Shown: in pieces, positions 14,901 to 29,077 of the stretch
Layout: each line of letters opens with the position of its first letter
Numbering within the stretch: position 1 is the stretch's first letter
NCBI RefSeq assembly: GCF_000208745.1
Contig: NC_030852.1
Coordinates: 33,653,379-33,717,378, forward strand
From: Theobroma cacao
Lineage: Eukaryota > Streptophyta > Magnoliopsida > Malvales > Malvaceae
Length of the DNA: 64,000 nt
Reading direction: 5' to 3'
Position numbers and translations under genes: made by a program
Notes under the pieces: model-generated
Databases searched by the model: none
Told to the model about the DNA's origin: nothing
What the model saw: only the letters and a program-made list of their open reading frames with translations

Positions 14901-16590
14901 CGAGATCCACTGGCTTGTCATCGCAGCAAATCAAACAGTCGGACGAACATGAAGACAAAACTTTCAAAACAATGACAGCCTTAATACTAATTAATGGCCA
15001 CATTTTATTGGTATGTCATGTTGTATTTTGGGGTTTCCAAGCTGACAAAATTACAGAACCCAGATCTATCCACCGACCCAATAATGATACCCTTCATTGT
15101 GTATTGTTTTTTTTTTTTCCCTCACCAGTCGTAGTCGTATTATCTTAGCCACAGATCAGAAAGCCACAAGATAATGTAAGAACCTTTTTTTTAGAATTAT
15201 ATATGCGTGTGGTTGTGAAGTCATATTTGTGTTGACTGTGGAGTGGGGCTTGGCTGCTGCATTCAGCATTTTTGGACCGGACTCCATTATGTGCAAGATG
15301 TCCATCTTTACATTATGCGGTAAAGAGTGAAATTGGGGTGGTAGATTCAGTGAAAAGGAGTCGCGAGAGGTTCATTTGTTCCCTGGACAGTTTGACCGAC
15401 AACATGCGTTGATAGGGACCTACTTTGACATTCTCGGCAGTACACGTCTTGCGGGACCTGGTGACTGGACCCCACTACTGAACAAAGAGAAGTGGCAATT
15501 GGGTGGACGTGGCTGGACCCTTTCCACCAAAAGAAGATGGTGATGATGATGATAAGTTCATGCCCATGAGTCGGGGACATGTGGATCCACATTTTGCCAT
15601 GGGGTTTCAATTTCTTGAAGCAACCATACATTATTGAAAGAATATTAAATTTTAAAAAAGTTCCCTAGTGCTTTTAGGCGTTGCTGCTTACTAGTTAATA
15701 GTTATTACCCCAAAAATGAAATTATTTTTGAGCCACAGCATGATGTCAATCTGGGCCAAAGTTGAAAAAGTCTTTGTAGCTGACCATTCTGGGCTTACCA
15801 TATGATAAACAGAACCATCACATGATTTCATACAACTCAGAGTAAGCCATTCAAGCTCGAAATAGAAAAACTAAAATGACATTAGATAAATGACACATAT
15901 GGGACTCTGATTATGTGAATCCTTATTGCCAGTCGTCTCCGATATGCTAGAAGTCAGAATGGAATAAATAGCTATAACGATCACACCATCTAGGCTGAAG
16001 AAAATAATGAGATTAGCCGAACATTTAGCTTACAATCACATGTATTTATGGAATACAAATCAAATGGGGTTGCCCTTTGCGAGCTTTTCGTTGCTGCTTC
16101 CACTAGATCTTTTCTGCCTAATGTTATTGAAGGCAAACAAGTTCCAGTAGAAGTAGCAAAAAGAAGCTGAGGAAAGCAGCGACCCTATTCTAATAGGGAG
16201 AAAATATACACTATAACCAAAAAGGTTTAAGAGAATGAGTTACTATCCTACCTTAACCCTCTTCTTGTGCACAATATTCTCTGTAGAAATGTACAGCTTT
16301 AGGAAGGTATGAAAGCTCCAAAAACTTATCATAACCCGCTGAGATGCTATGCTATTTTTGTTAGGAAAGTTAGCTATCAACCTTGACTGGAATTGCCTAG
16401 AGCCTAGGATCCAGATTTAATCCTTCAACAAAAAACTGGTTTTGGGTCATATACGGACTTGAGTCAGAATCACTGCAGATCAAACTGTCCTGTCTAGAAA
16501 GGTGTATGCTATTCTCTAATCCTAATGGCAATCATTCTATGGCCCTGGATCTTGCTATATGTACATGCACAAGGGCTTTGTAGAGTTGAT
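8861..16590. other. AT-rich spacer between the SPX-MFS and NRPD1 genes
   Basis: I see no gene here. Open frames are short and composition-driven on both strands. The stretch holds many poly-A/T runs, TA microsatellites near 11.9 kb and (TAA)n near 12.82 kb. A TATAAATATT box-like sequence lies near 13815 but is not followed by a recognisable gene. The part just left of 16591 is probably the 3' UTR of NRPD1. Confidence 0.6.
11854..11967. repeat. Compound (TA)n microsatellite with one N
   Basis: Three TA tracts at about 11854-11872, 11884-11912 and 11936-11967, broken by short AT-rich spacers. An N at 11883 borders the middle tract, so the true tract length is uncertain. Confidence 0.85.
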
Positions 16591-19500
16591 TTACAAACTA
16601 CCAGATTGTAGCCATTTTGATTTGTAGGATTTTGCCCTATGGGGGGCAATGATCTCAAGAGCACCAAGAACACACTTGTGATATGAGAAATCTACAATTG
16701 TCCCATCTGTTCTTACCAATGAGAAGCAGCGTGCATTTGCATGTTCGGGGTGATATCCTACCTGCAAAGGATAGGGAAACAATGCATCAAATAACCTTTG
16801 TATAAAACTTTCATGAGAACATTTTCATAAGCCATTTAATTAGTAATAATTTGGCTAAACTTCAGAAATTTATAGTAGAGTTGTATCTTTCTAGTACAAA
16901 TAACTCAATAATGAACAGTCGAGTTAGGATTTAAAACAAGGAATTTACTGAAGAATAGCTGCATGCTAAATTTTTATTGCAAATAGGTATAAAAATGTTA
17001 GGATGAAGGTTTGCCGAGCCGAAAGAGAATGCCTTCCAGTACCTGGGGTTCTTATATCCCTAGCTAAAAGAACTGTTAATAATTTTTAGAATTATGATGG
17101 AGTGAAGGGAAATGGAAGAAAAGAAAAAGAAATGAGCAAAATTTGTGTTCTTGAATAGCTTCTAAAACATAAGATGACCTCTCTCACTAAGCAAGCATAT
17201 ATATATATATATATAATGTTAAACACAGCGTAAGGCAAACTATAAAAAATAATTGCTGTTAAAATTATAACATTAGGAGTCCTCTTGAAAATAAGATTAA
17301 ATACCATCTCATTTTTTTTTCTTTCTTTTTCTACTTTTCCAGTATCATGTACCTTTATTTCCTGAGCTCCAGAACCGATTTTCTCATCTCTTCGAGGATG
17401 AAAGTACAATGCCATCATCAAAGTATTCCAGTCAGCTTCACTTAACCGGTGATCAATAGGATACCTACATTCAGCACAAGTATGAGCTCAGAGAACCTAA
17501 ATCACTTTAACATTCAGAACAGGAGACATGTCTACAATAATGAATACATCATTTTATCAGATTAATGATGAGAAGCAAAGCACTAATAATTTGAAATCAG
17601 GAAATAACATAAGCTATTCTTAGGCATACATGGCAGAGCAACATGCCTAAAGTCCATAGTTTATATTATATATGGCAAACAGTCTGATGAATATTCTATA
17701 AAATCTGCATGAAAATACATCTGATCAAGTCTGCCTCTAAAAAGCTGAATTCATTACCAAACAATATGAACAAACTAACCCAAGTCCATAAGATTTTACC
17801 AATTAGTAACCAAATTGCAGACATCAATACACTCAATTATAGATAAGGGATGTCATTTCCTCTAACCACCCAATACAGCAAAACCCTACAGGACTCGATA
17901 AGATTCGATGTATCCATGAGCTGGGCGGGGCATTAACAGGCCGAAATTTTAAGAGACAAGTCTAGGCCCAACCCAGCCTGCCCCTTACATAAATTTTATT
18001 ATTAGAATATTAAAAATTATTATAATTTTAAAATTTTAAATATATTTTAGGATTAACTAACATATTATTTATTAATATAATAACACTCTCAGCCAGGGTC
18101 AAGTCTAAAAATCTATGCCCAAGCCTGGACCAATTAGGGCCAGGCGTACGGGTTGGGTGGGCAGCTTGGCCCTTGGACAACTCAGAATAAGATTAAGGGC
18201 AGGCTACTTTCTGAACTTCAGGAGGTCACTTAATCACAGCACTAAAATAAAAAACAGCTAAAGGCTTTTGAAGAGATGGGCTTGTAATAAACTTAAGTTT
18301 AAAGATCAAAGAAGGGTCAGCTTGTTTTGTCTGCCATTGTATCCTAAATGGCAAATTTAAGAATATAAAACCAATGCCAATTCCAAAGGCTCTTGAATAA
18401 GAGGAGAGATAGAGAGAGCTGTCAATATCAGAAGCAAAGGCTATTCTCCCTTCTTGGCCCTTGCTGTTCCTTGCTTTCCCTCTTTCAATCTAATTGCATT
18501 AGCTGGTAGAAAGAAAATGAAAAGGTTGGATCTATTTGTTATGCTTCTCTCTCCTCAATGATAGACAAATGCCATAACAAAGTTTTATGGTGTAGAAACA
18601 AAAAAAAACCAGAACAAGGAATCAGTTTAGTCTTATGTTGATAAGAATTTGAATATAAAAGAGTTGACACATAGCATTAAATTTGTGCATGATATTAGGA
18701 ATTTAGGGCATAGATATATCAAAACCTATTTTAATATAACATCTCTGAAATGAATTACTACCACAAACAGAGCAGGGAAACATTCAATGGAGGAAAGCCT
18801 TAATCACCATACACAGAGATGGTAAACAACAATTCGAGGAAAGCTTACTTGTGCAAAATATTCCTTAAAGCACGCGAAAGCCTCTGAATGTCATCCAATG
18901 TTAGAAGTTCTCTCCAGATTGATCTTCTTTTTGTTTCAATCTTCTTGAGTTCTTCGGAGGCAGAATCACCAAGTGCATCTATTAGCAGAGAACCATATTT
19001 CTCAGACTTAAAGTTAAGAGCTTTAGGTACTTCAAACTCTACATCCTGCTTCTGAGAACTAATAGAACTTCCTAGCAGCTTATACACATCAACTGGTTCT
19101 GCAAGCCTTTGATCCTGGAAAATAATAACGGGATAGATATAATAAACTGTTAACAGCCAAAAATGTCAGCCACAAAGGGAAAATGCTTCTTCCTTACTTT
19201 CTTTTTTTTCTCTTTTAAGCAAGAAATCAAAGAACCAGTAAACTACTAAGCAAGTTGGATCTAGACCTTAAGTGTATAATAACTGTGAATAAAATGTAAA
19301 ATTTGATTAACATGATGCACAACCAAACTGACATGCAATTCCATCTCAACTGAGCTCACAGAAATAGTATAACTCATTTTTATACTGTAAACAGATTGTG
19401 GACAAGTAAGATCTTGATTATAAGCATCAAAATACACTCCACAGACATGGTCCGGGGCGCTTGAGATACTCACAAAATTTAACTGTCTGACTCAAAATCC

Positions 19501-22500
19501 TTACAAGTGTTTCTGTGAATGTGAAGAAACATTTTCTATTGAGATGCATACTCTTCTATCTACATTTCACTCAAGTTTCTTTATTGCAGATGTGCTCACT
19601 CTCAAAGATTAATTAGCATTCTGAAGAGACAACCTATTGCCACATCCTATTCAGCATAAAGTAATAAGCCTAAGTGTTTACACTACAAAAATGCATCATT
19701 CGTAGAAGAACTTTGACGGTATTTTAGGTCTGACTCCATTTTTTCGCCTCTCTTCTTTTGAACCCAAGAAAGGGGGGTTTCAGAAACTCTGTATATTCAA
19801 AACCTTAAATTTCCACTCATTAAAATGCACCTATAGTACAAACCTAATCCACAAGGCTACAACTTCACCATAACAACAATTGCAAAACCAGTTTTATCAG
19901 CAGGACCTACATGATATATACCTTCACAGAATATATTATATCAAACTGTCCACCAGTCCCAATGTGAGGAATCCTTCCCCATGCTAATGCATCAATTGTC
20001 CCCTGAAGATCATCCGAAGCTCCTGTCTTAGCAGCTTTGACAAAGGAAGCACTAGGATTCTGCCACAAATTGTGGAAAGCTAAGTTGACTGTAGATATGA
20101 CATTACATAATATTTTATATTATAAGCATCAAATTATAAAGAAAGACAGGAACTAACTGAAAAGCATGCTTGCATAAAAGGCGATGAGACATATGCATGT
20201 TCTCGTTGTTGTCTCAAGCCTTTTGAATTTAAGCCAACAAACTCCCCCGTCGCTGATAGACAGTTGGCAACAACAAGCAAATGTTCATTTAGTATAGTCT
20301 TGCCGGTATCTGATATTGCACTCTTCAAATTCTGCATTCAGAATGGCAAGAGGCAAGATAAATATATATATAGTTACCCCTATAAAATCTGTAAGTAGGA
20401 AAAAAGGGGGAATAAATTACAACAATGATAGCACACATTAAGAAAAAATTTCCATCCAGCATCTATTCCATATGCCAAGCACAACTGATTAATGTTATCT
20501 GGATGACTGCGCGTCCAATCGATCATATCCATTATCTGGAGGCAATCATTCATAAGCACACCCCAGAGCTTTGTTATACCAAAATCGCCTGATACAAATA
20601 CCCTCAAGTAAAGTTCACCACAAGAACTTCTATGTGGTTTTGAGACTTTGAGCCGATCTTTCCATAAAATATCCACCTTCTTGATCTCCGGGAATCCTAA
20701 CCAAAATGTCATCACAGAGGCAAAGGAAAATGAATATCTTGTAATCAACTTTACTTGAAACATGAATAACCATTAAACCTTTTTAGTTGTCAATTTTGAT
20801 TCCTGAGTAACAGCAAGGTTTGACAAGAAAATATAAAATTTAGAGGGAAAAAGTGCCATCAATGAAAAAGTTATTGTTTTCTTTGGTATTAGAAGCATGG
20901 CACTTCTTTTAGGCTATTTTGATCTTTGTTTGTGGCTTTACAATTTGTCATCCACATTTGTATAGACCCTATTAAAGATTCAGTTTTTCCTACCAGAAAT
21001 TTGGTAATAGTATGACACAAGTTTAAATATCAGAACTTCAAGAATAAACAGGGATAAACAAACTAGAGCGTCTATGGCAATGGATAAATGGGAAAATACC
21101 CACTGAGGGAAGGCAAAAGATCCAATAATTTCAAAAGCAATCAGTAATTAAAATAATCTAATGGCAAAACTCACACAGCAAATCTAGATACCAGCTACAA
21201 TTATATATGGTCAATATTGATGGCTAGATTGTTCGAAAACTGCAATGCTAAAACCCAACTACCTTCAAATGCTCTCTTAAGAGAATTTTAACCAATAACA
21301 AAGGTTTAAGCCATTTTGCCAAACATCAGCCCTCAAATGAACGAAACTCCTAAAGAAAACAGACAATTAGAAGTACAAACCTTTTATTACTGCTTCAAGT
21401 AGGTAAGGTATCACCATGTCTCGAATCACATCCAATTCCATATGAGAACTTTTGGAGTATTCAACAATCGTAACAGTGATACAAAATGTATCATCTTCAT
21501 TTGGCATGTCAATATGAGAACAAGCCCTGCCACTAAACCAAACAAGTCAAGAAGCAGAATAAAGCTCTGAGAAATAAATCAATAATGTTAGCAGACAGGT
21601 TGCAGTAAACATCGACTCAACTGCCTAGAGAGATTTATGGTGCAATCGAGTATAGCAATCTATTCTACCCTTCAGAGTTGAGAAATGTTTGAACAACTAC
21701 CGTCTGGCAAGATATATATTGATATGTTGAAGCCCTCAAATGAAATACCTATATTAAATTACGCTGATTATAATTTTGCTCATGCATCCAACTATTCAAC
21801 TTTGAGAAAGGGTAAGGATTGAGGTGCACCACAAAAATATCAAAGCATGAATTTAGGTTATGCCAGGAAAACAGAAAATTGATGTTATCTTTCTGCTTTG
21901 GAAGTTAGTCAAAAAGTACAATAAAAAGATCATTATCTTAATATTGACCTAGAAAAAGCATATGTTTGGTTACTTCAAAATTTCTTACAAAGGATATTAA
22001 ACAAAAATATAAGATGATTAAGGATATATGAAAGATCAGTCATAAGCATGGGAACTGTTTATGGAATTACTACTAACATCCAATTGCAAGAGATCTTGCT
22101 CTATTCCTATATATTCTTGACCTACTTAGGCCTATAAGGAAGTAAAATGCAGCAACGGTAAGCATTTGGTAAAATTCCGATTGAGAGATGGTGAAAAAGT
22201 ATTGCAATAGATAAAATGCCCACGAAGGGCACAACATTTATGACATTACTTCTGAAAGTCATTTCCAACAATTTTATGTAAATCATAATTTTAACAAATT
22301 TGCTAGATTATGTATTTCATATTTTTATTACTTCATTTATTTTATAACTACGATTTGCAATTTGTATTTTAGTATTCTTTTTGGCATATTTTTCTTTAAT
22401 TAAATTTAATTCCCAACAATCAGTTTCGTTGTTTTCTTCGTCAACCCTATGCAACTTCCCCTGCATACACATTCTCACTTTTAAGGAAAATTTCCACTCA

Positions 22501-25500
22501 TGGCCAAGTTGTTTCTTTGATGGAACAGATATAGATCATCATTGACCTAGTGTTTTAAAAGATTAAGTACATTTCGATCTTTACTAGATAAATGATAATT
22601 AGTGCTTTGAACTAAACATTCAGCAAATAACACTTTAGATAAGTACTGCTAGGAAGAAAGTGAAGGTCAGTGGAGGTTATGCAGATTTCACATATTAAAA
22701 GTGTCGGTGTATAATTCTTTATTACAACAACTAGACATGCTAAAAAAGGACAAACTTACTTGCTTGTAATTTGCATGTCAGGCAAACTGATTTTCCACAT
22801 TGTTTTCGCAGTGGTGCAGTGCATGTGAAGAGAATCAATAATAGACTGCACTTTAAGCTGCCTCCTTTTCATAGTATCCTGGAAAGTACAACATTTTATG
22901 GTGGAAACTGGAAAGTGGGAGTTTTATCAATATGGAAAATATGCCATTAACAAATTGCATTACCTTGCACACATGAAAGTGGCAAACCCAAGGAGTGAAG
23001 TGGTTTTCCCTATACATCCGTGGAGAGAAGCTAGTACCACAAAACACATTAATAAATCTCAAATAAAAAAGCATTACAATTAATTCGAAAAATAACGCAT
23101 AAAACAAGAAAGGAATATAAACTCACATTATTGAGACAGTAGTTACAATATCTGAAAAGGTCAATCTCTCCAGATGATTCTTGACCTCTAAGGCTGCATA
23201 CTCCGAACCATGCCTCTTCCTTCCAAGTTTATTAGATAAAAATAATGTCATGGTTTGGTCAGCATTGCTTCTTTTAGAACCACATTCAAGGACCCTCTGA
23301 TCAATTCAATCAGATTAATTTGTTAGTATTCTTCCATTTATATGTCAACCAATTACAATTGAAATTCACACCACACACACATAAAATGGAACACTACATC
23401 ACCCTCCCATCTTACCCTCAAAAGAAGAAGAAGAAGAACTGTCAATCAAGCATCAACTATGTAAAGTAATTTTTGGTAGACTGAATTGTGGTGGTGCATG
23501 AAACATACTTGGTCTCAATAGTGTCAAGTTGTTCCATGGTCCTTTGCAACTTTATTTAGGTAGGTTTCAACATAGTAATTTATAGTCTTAGTTTTTGCTT
23601 AGATGAACAAGTCACCCATTTCGACATCAGGTTGGAGGGGAAAGAAAATTTCGTTTAAGAAAATCTTAGGGTGAAAAAAAAAAAAAACTATTGCTTACAG
23701 GTATTAAGAGAAGCCATTCCCCCTGAGTGGTTCTAAACCACTCAACAAGATGCCGATTTTTTTTATTACTAGTATGAGAGCCAATTACATATAAAGTTCA
23801 GATGGTAACCTCCTAACCCGTTTAGTGGTAAATATTAAGGTTTGAATGCAGTTGATCAGTTGAATGGTTTAATAAACAATCATACCCTAGCACCAAGGCA
23901 CAAAATAAAAGCTTGTATAACAAATAATATTTACTACTTATAAAGTACAATACTAGCGTGTGCTAGAATTATGGTCCAGAGTAAAATACAGCAAAGTCCT
24001 TTCTAGTATTTAATTTCCACATTGACAAGTGCACAAAAACTTGAAAAGATAAACTGCATTCAGACCTTAATGCAAAATTTATAAACTATGTTCAGCCCTA
24101 AAGTCAAAATTGCAAAAGTTCATCATGCATCAGTTACAAGCTCCTTTCAAAAAGAAGTATAATAAGTTTTCTAGTTCTTTACAATACCGTTCAGAAGGGT
24201 GGGAAGAAAGAGAGAGAGAGAGCACCTTCAGATTCAGCAACGGTGAAGTTTCAAGTAGACTAACTGGTTGATCCAAAGCACTATATGCAGCCTCAGAAAT
24301 GGCACAAGCAGATAATGAACCAACAGGTTGGCCACCTATTCCTTCAGGAATAGTACTGCTCTCACTGATTAATTCGTGAGCACAACTAGTTGGACTAGAT
24401 GCATCCTTATCAATATCATAGCAGAACTGAACGACCAGATCTCCACATGAATTCCTCACAGTTCCATCATATGCCGTGTATAGATCACGCATGAAGAACA
24501 TAAGCCTTCGAGACAGCGTCCCAGGCAGGTCAGCATTGTCACTGAAAGAACTGTCTCGACTAGTAACTGAATGAACAAAAGATTCTAATGGATTCAGACC
24601 TGTCATAAAAGAACTTTCAACGACAGCATAGGGGATATAATTCTTAGCAGATTCAGCAGTATCATCAACCTTCTGCGTTAAGCCATGAGACTTTTGATTA
24701 TTCCATGCAGCACATGAGAGCTGATGAGGAAATCTGAATGATAAGGGAACAAGTGAATGTTGCAATCCAAGACACAAGCTATGCTGTACTAACTTCAGCA
24801 AGTTACCCTTGCTCCCTGCTTTGAACATGGTCAGTAGTGAATTATCTTTGTTTGCATATTTGTAGAGTAAATTCTGAATATCTCGAAAAACTTGCTTAAA
24901 AGAATCAACAGAAGCTTGGCTTAGTGCCGCTGATCTTTGCTTCTCATAGCACATCTGTTCAACATCCAAAGCCATAAAACTATCAACTTCTTCATCATGT
25001 CCAACAAGGAAATCATGATTAGAGTCAACCATTAACTGTTTAAAGTTACATGTCTGCTCTATTTCTTGCAGACCACAAAAGATTTCATCCATCATGTTCT
25101 TTTGTGAATTTGAGTCAGAAGATAGGTATAGGTCCAAGAGTGAAACACTCAAACCCCTCATTGACAACCACTCACAAAGAACTTCCTGAGCAGCATACAA
25201 AAAGTCAAGGACTTTTCCTTGATAATGTTTAATAAGACTTTGAAAAAGGTTGCCATCAGCATCTCGTAGCCAAGTAGACCCTTCAGATGAAGATATAAGC
25301 TCCCCATTACGGATAACAACATCATTTGGAGTAAAATCATAATCAAACTCCAGAGGGAAGAGCATGCTGAGTAACTGCTTTCCAGTCCAAACAGAACTCC
25401 TCAGTAAAGGAGCTTTGACAATTGCTGGAAACGGTGAATGATTGGGACAGAACATTTCCAGTTGTTGCATTTGGAATAGGTTCAAGAGAACCCCATCCTC

Positions 25501-28500
25501 CTTGACCAAATAAGCAGCAGTTAAACTATCATGACTGAGTGAGAGCAGATTTCGACCACTTTGGCCATTAATTAGCTGCCTGTTCAAAGAAACAAGTTCA
25601 ATAAGCTCAACTCTTGCTTTGATGGACTGAGGAACATAGCCATGAAGGCAATCACCATCAAAATCTCCACGAAAAGGGGAACAAATAAGTGGGTTTATAG
25701 AAACAACTGAACTGACAGGCAGGACTTTAACAGAAAGAGCAATGAGAGAGTGCTGATGTATAGAAGGAGGTCTGTTTATAAGAATAATATCCCCATTGTT
25801 GAGGGGCCTAAAGATAGTGTCCCCCACTTGGAGCTTTTCGTTATGGCGAATTCTAACTAATCTACCTTCTCTCCGAACGTGAATCTCACCCTTCTCAAGA
25901 AGACGCAAATCACAACAAGCTTTCAATCTTTCCTCGTTCCAGTTGTTCAGTTGCTCAGCAATTTGCAACCTCTCCGCAACATGACATGGTATACCAATTT
26001 CAGACAGTTTAAGATTTGGATTCCCAGTGAGAACCATGCGGAAGCAGTGGTCATTTCGCTTCCCAAGAATAACATCTTTCATATATCTTAAACCAGACAT
26101 GTTGGAAGCAGAATCTTTATTCCTTTTCTGGGCAAGGACAAGTGCAGATTCTTCATTTGATGGCTTCTCCAGGTGCAGCTGCACATTGAATGTAACCACA
26201 TAAATAGAGCATAAGATCCCGTGAAAATTGACCCAAATAAAAATGAAAAGAGGCAGTGTAACTTGCCTTAGAAATTTTTAGGCATTCCAATACATGGGAA
26301 CTCAATTCATTAGCTATCCCTCTGAAATCAGCCAGTTTCTTGTAAACCCTGGTTCTTTGATCCTAGCCATAACCAGAAAGATCAGTACAACTGAAAAGAA
26401 AACAAATATAACGCATATAATCAAATCAACCATCCAAATCAACACTTACAAAAATCAATCGCTGCCCATTAGAAGATGCATGCATGATTTCTGTCACTCG
26501 ATGACTATTTGGTGTCACGGGAAAACAATTGAGGAAAATAGAGTCCATACTTAAAACAAACTTTTTAATGAACTCTGGATCAACATCCTTCAATAAGTAA
26601 CGAACCTGAAAACCATTAAGCATTATGTAATCATCAATTTGGTGAAGAAAAGGATGGTCTACTTTTGAAAAGGGGAAGGGGCAGGCAACAGCAGGGCTAG
26701 ATTTTGTTCCATATTTTCAAAATATATTTAGGAAGTGATAATGCTTTCCAAAACCACAGATCCTATTCAAGTAATATTATAACAAGGAGGATATATTCAC
26801 ACATGTATCTAAGAGCATTTTTCCTTGTCAATTAAGCTCATTCAGAGCCTTATCTATTATAATATCACAAAGGTTCTTTTGGAAAGGAAAATCCCACCAA
26901 AATTTAAGAGAGTCTCAAATCACTAATAGTTTTTAGTTAAAATGATATTTTGGTATGACAAGTTTCCACAAGTACTTGGTATTTTGCGAACCAGAATGCT
27001 TGCATTTAACAGAAACAACCGACTCCATCTCCTCCACCTCCCTTAAACTACCACCAGATATTACAATCAACAACATGTTTTTTCTTACTAGTAAAATATA
27101 TAACAAACAAAGCATATAAAAGTTCTATATTTTCTTTTTTTTTTTTTACTTTTTTTGGAGGAAATAAAAGATCAATGTTGGTAAATATTAATAGAAACAC
27201 CAAAAATTAGACAATGAAACAAGCGCCATAAAATCACTAGAAGATAGGTATAAACAAATATATTTACTTACTGTGTCAATGTGTAGTTGATTGCAATTCC
27301 AAAAATAAATCATACAAGGTTATATTTTGGAGACAATGAATAAATATAATACAAACAAGTGAATTAAAACCGAACATGCTACCTGGGAATGTGATAGGAC
27401 TCTTCTATTTGGTCTGATTAAACTTTCTTCTTGTTGTTCATCTTTTGGGATAAAATCCCAGTAATCCGAAGGTAATGCTTGCTTTCCTCTCTTTCGGACC
27501 TTCATTGAAGATTTTTCACTTACCTCCACTATAATTGCACTTTTTCTAAAAAGATCTTTTGAGGATATCTTGAAATTCATTGGTGGATACCAATCTATTG
27601 AATTCCCCTGTTTGCCAGAAATCATTAGGACCAAAGGGAGAAGAAAAAGGATGTAGAATACAAGAAGCCAGTCAAACTTACAACACAATATTTACACCCC
27701 TTTCGTTGATTTACTTTGGATACTGAATTAGCTCCCTGGTACATGCATGACAAAGAAACACGTCACCATTGTGTACAGTAGGACATTTATTTTGCTCAAA
27801 CAGAAAGCAGACCAGCATGTAGGCACACTATCAGAAATCAGACCTTAGAGGGTAGTCTCACTTCTAAAATCAGAACAGATCAAAACAGGAAACTGTCATA
27901 ATTTGGAGATAGCCTTTGCCAAGAGGCATACCGGCTTCATTTTGGATCTTAAATTCTTCAAACATTAACTTAAGTTCTATTTTATCTTTTTCCCTTTCTT
28001 CTGGACAACGAAAAGAAATAGTAATAATATGTTATAATGGGAAGAAATGGAAGAAGTGATAATCTTCAGTTTAAGGAGGGAGGTACCTGACCTTTATCCT
28101 TAGATCTTTCCGGACCGATTTACATCCTGGGCAAATCTTATTTAATATCTGTACAACTTCTGATAGAAAATATGGATGGAGTATTGCATATGGAAAGTTG
28201 ATAACCCCAAAATGACCTATAAAGATGAATGGAAACTAATCAGTGAGTTTTTCATAGCTATACTAAGGAACAAAAACTAAGCAGATGCAGAATTTCATTT
28301 AAATTGGCCATCCACCTTCACAATGTTTCATATCTGCGGCGCCACAGGTGGTGCAATGATTAGAAAAATTTGGGAACCCCAACTTAGGATCAGACACCTC
28401 GCTGGGTGCAGCAATTTCCATGACAGACATCTTCTCCTGTTACAGTACCAGGACAGAAACGTAACTGCTCAAATTGCTACACAAATGGAAATACTGGTAA

Positions 28501-29044
28501 TGATTAAAGTAAGGGCTACATGATTGTTTTGTTGCCATGTCCCAAACAGTTTGCAGCATAAAATTCAGAAAAATGGTATACAATAACTGGAAGCAATAAT
28601 TACTCTTAAAAACAGCAAAAGAAAGAATCAGTGACTAGCACGTAGAAAACAATGGAAGGTGGTGGGAAAAATAAATTAACAATGAGTAGCCTCATAGAAA
28701 GAATTTCCTAAACTAAAATGGTAGCAACAAACAAAATTAAAGGATCTAGATAGAGATAGGGAGAGTCATACCCAATAAGAACAAAAATACAATTAAATTA
28801 TTATTACATTAATCAGCCTTGACTTCTTTGTAGTTTTTCATAAATCAGGTCTGGACTGAGTGATCCTAATCACTAAACTCATTGATGTATTATCTAATTA
28901 CAACATGCAGGTAAACAAATAGTTAAGACATTATTAAAGTATACTTACATTATCTCTGTCGTTCGAGACATTAAATCTTATTCCAGTCACAAAGGCAGCT
29001 GGCAGTTGTTCCGCTTCATACAAGTCATTTTCCATGGAGGTCAT
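16591..29044 (-). CDS. NRPD1: RNA polymerase IV largest subunit (NRPD1)
   Basis: Eighteen coding exons (minus): 28949-29044, 28316-28436, 28092-28216, 27682-27735, 27383-27607, 26450-26605, 26267-26362, 24226-26178, 23127-23296, 22964-23030, 22760-22878, 21381-21526, 20437-20696, 20158-20331, 19922-20059, 18849-19114, 17353-17464, 16591-16761. They sum to 4449 nt in frame, 1482 residues, close to Arabidopsis NRPD1. It forms the catalytic core of Pol IV, which makes the precursors of 24-nt siRNAs for RNA-directed DNA methylation in the nucleus. Seen: N-terminal zinc-binding cysteines (CTTCG, CEGHFG, CPGCK, GCKYC); the metal-binding aspartates in RGDFDGDCLHGYVPQ (about residues 461-475) in the long exon; and a C-terminal DeCL-like domain (about 1389-1482, with ALYFHPRR and RCFSLVRTDGTIVDFSYHKC). 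The short tail without WG/GW repeats favours NRPD1 over NRPE1. A second in-frame ATG lies at 29035. One intron (26179-26266) uses a GC donor. The longest coding intron is 21527-22759. Confidence 0.95.
17917..18181. repeat. Element with GC-rich ends and an AT-rich core, inside an NRPD1 intron
   Basis: Within the intron 17465-18848, GC-rich ends (CTGGGCGGGGC, AGGCCCAACCCAGCCTGCCCC at left; GGGTTGGGTGGGCAGCTTGG at right) frame an AT-rich core at about 17990-18090. The ends are partly inverted copies of each other (CCCAACCC against GGGTTGGG). This is unlike the flanking intron and looks like an inserted non-autonomous element. I cannot assign a family. Confidence 0.4.
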
Positions 29045-29077
29045 TGACTTTTGACTTCTGGTGAACAATCAAACAAC

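Noticed and set aside
14685..15631. Several 77-94 codon frames on both strands
   Set aside because: Overlapping frames with no known domain, no splice partners and no conserved start context that I could see.
23790..23880. A second tRNA-SINE-like signal (GGTTTGAATGC) in an NRPD1 intron
   Set aside because: Only a weak B-box-like match; no A-box at a convincing distance.
28321..28523. A 66-codon plus-strand frame
   Set aside because: Shadow of NRPD1 exon 2, which encodes zinc-binding cysteines on the minus strand.
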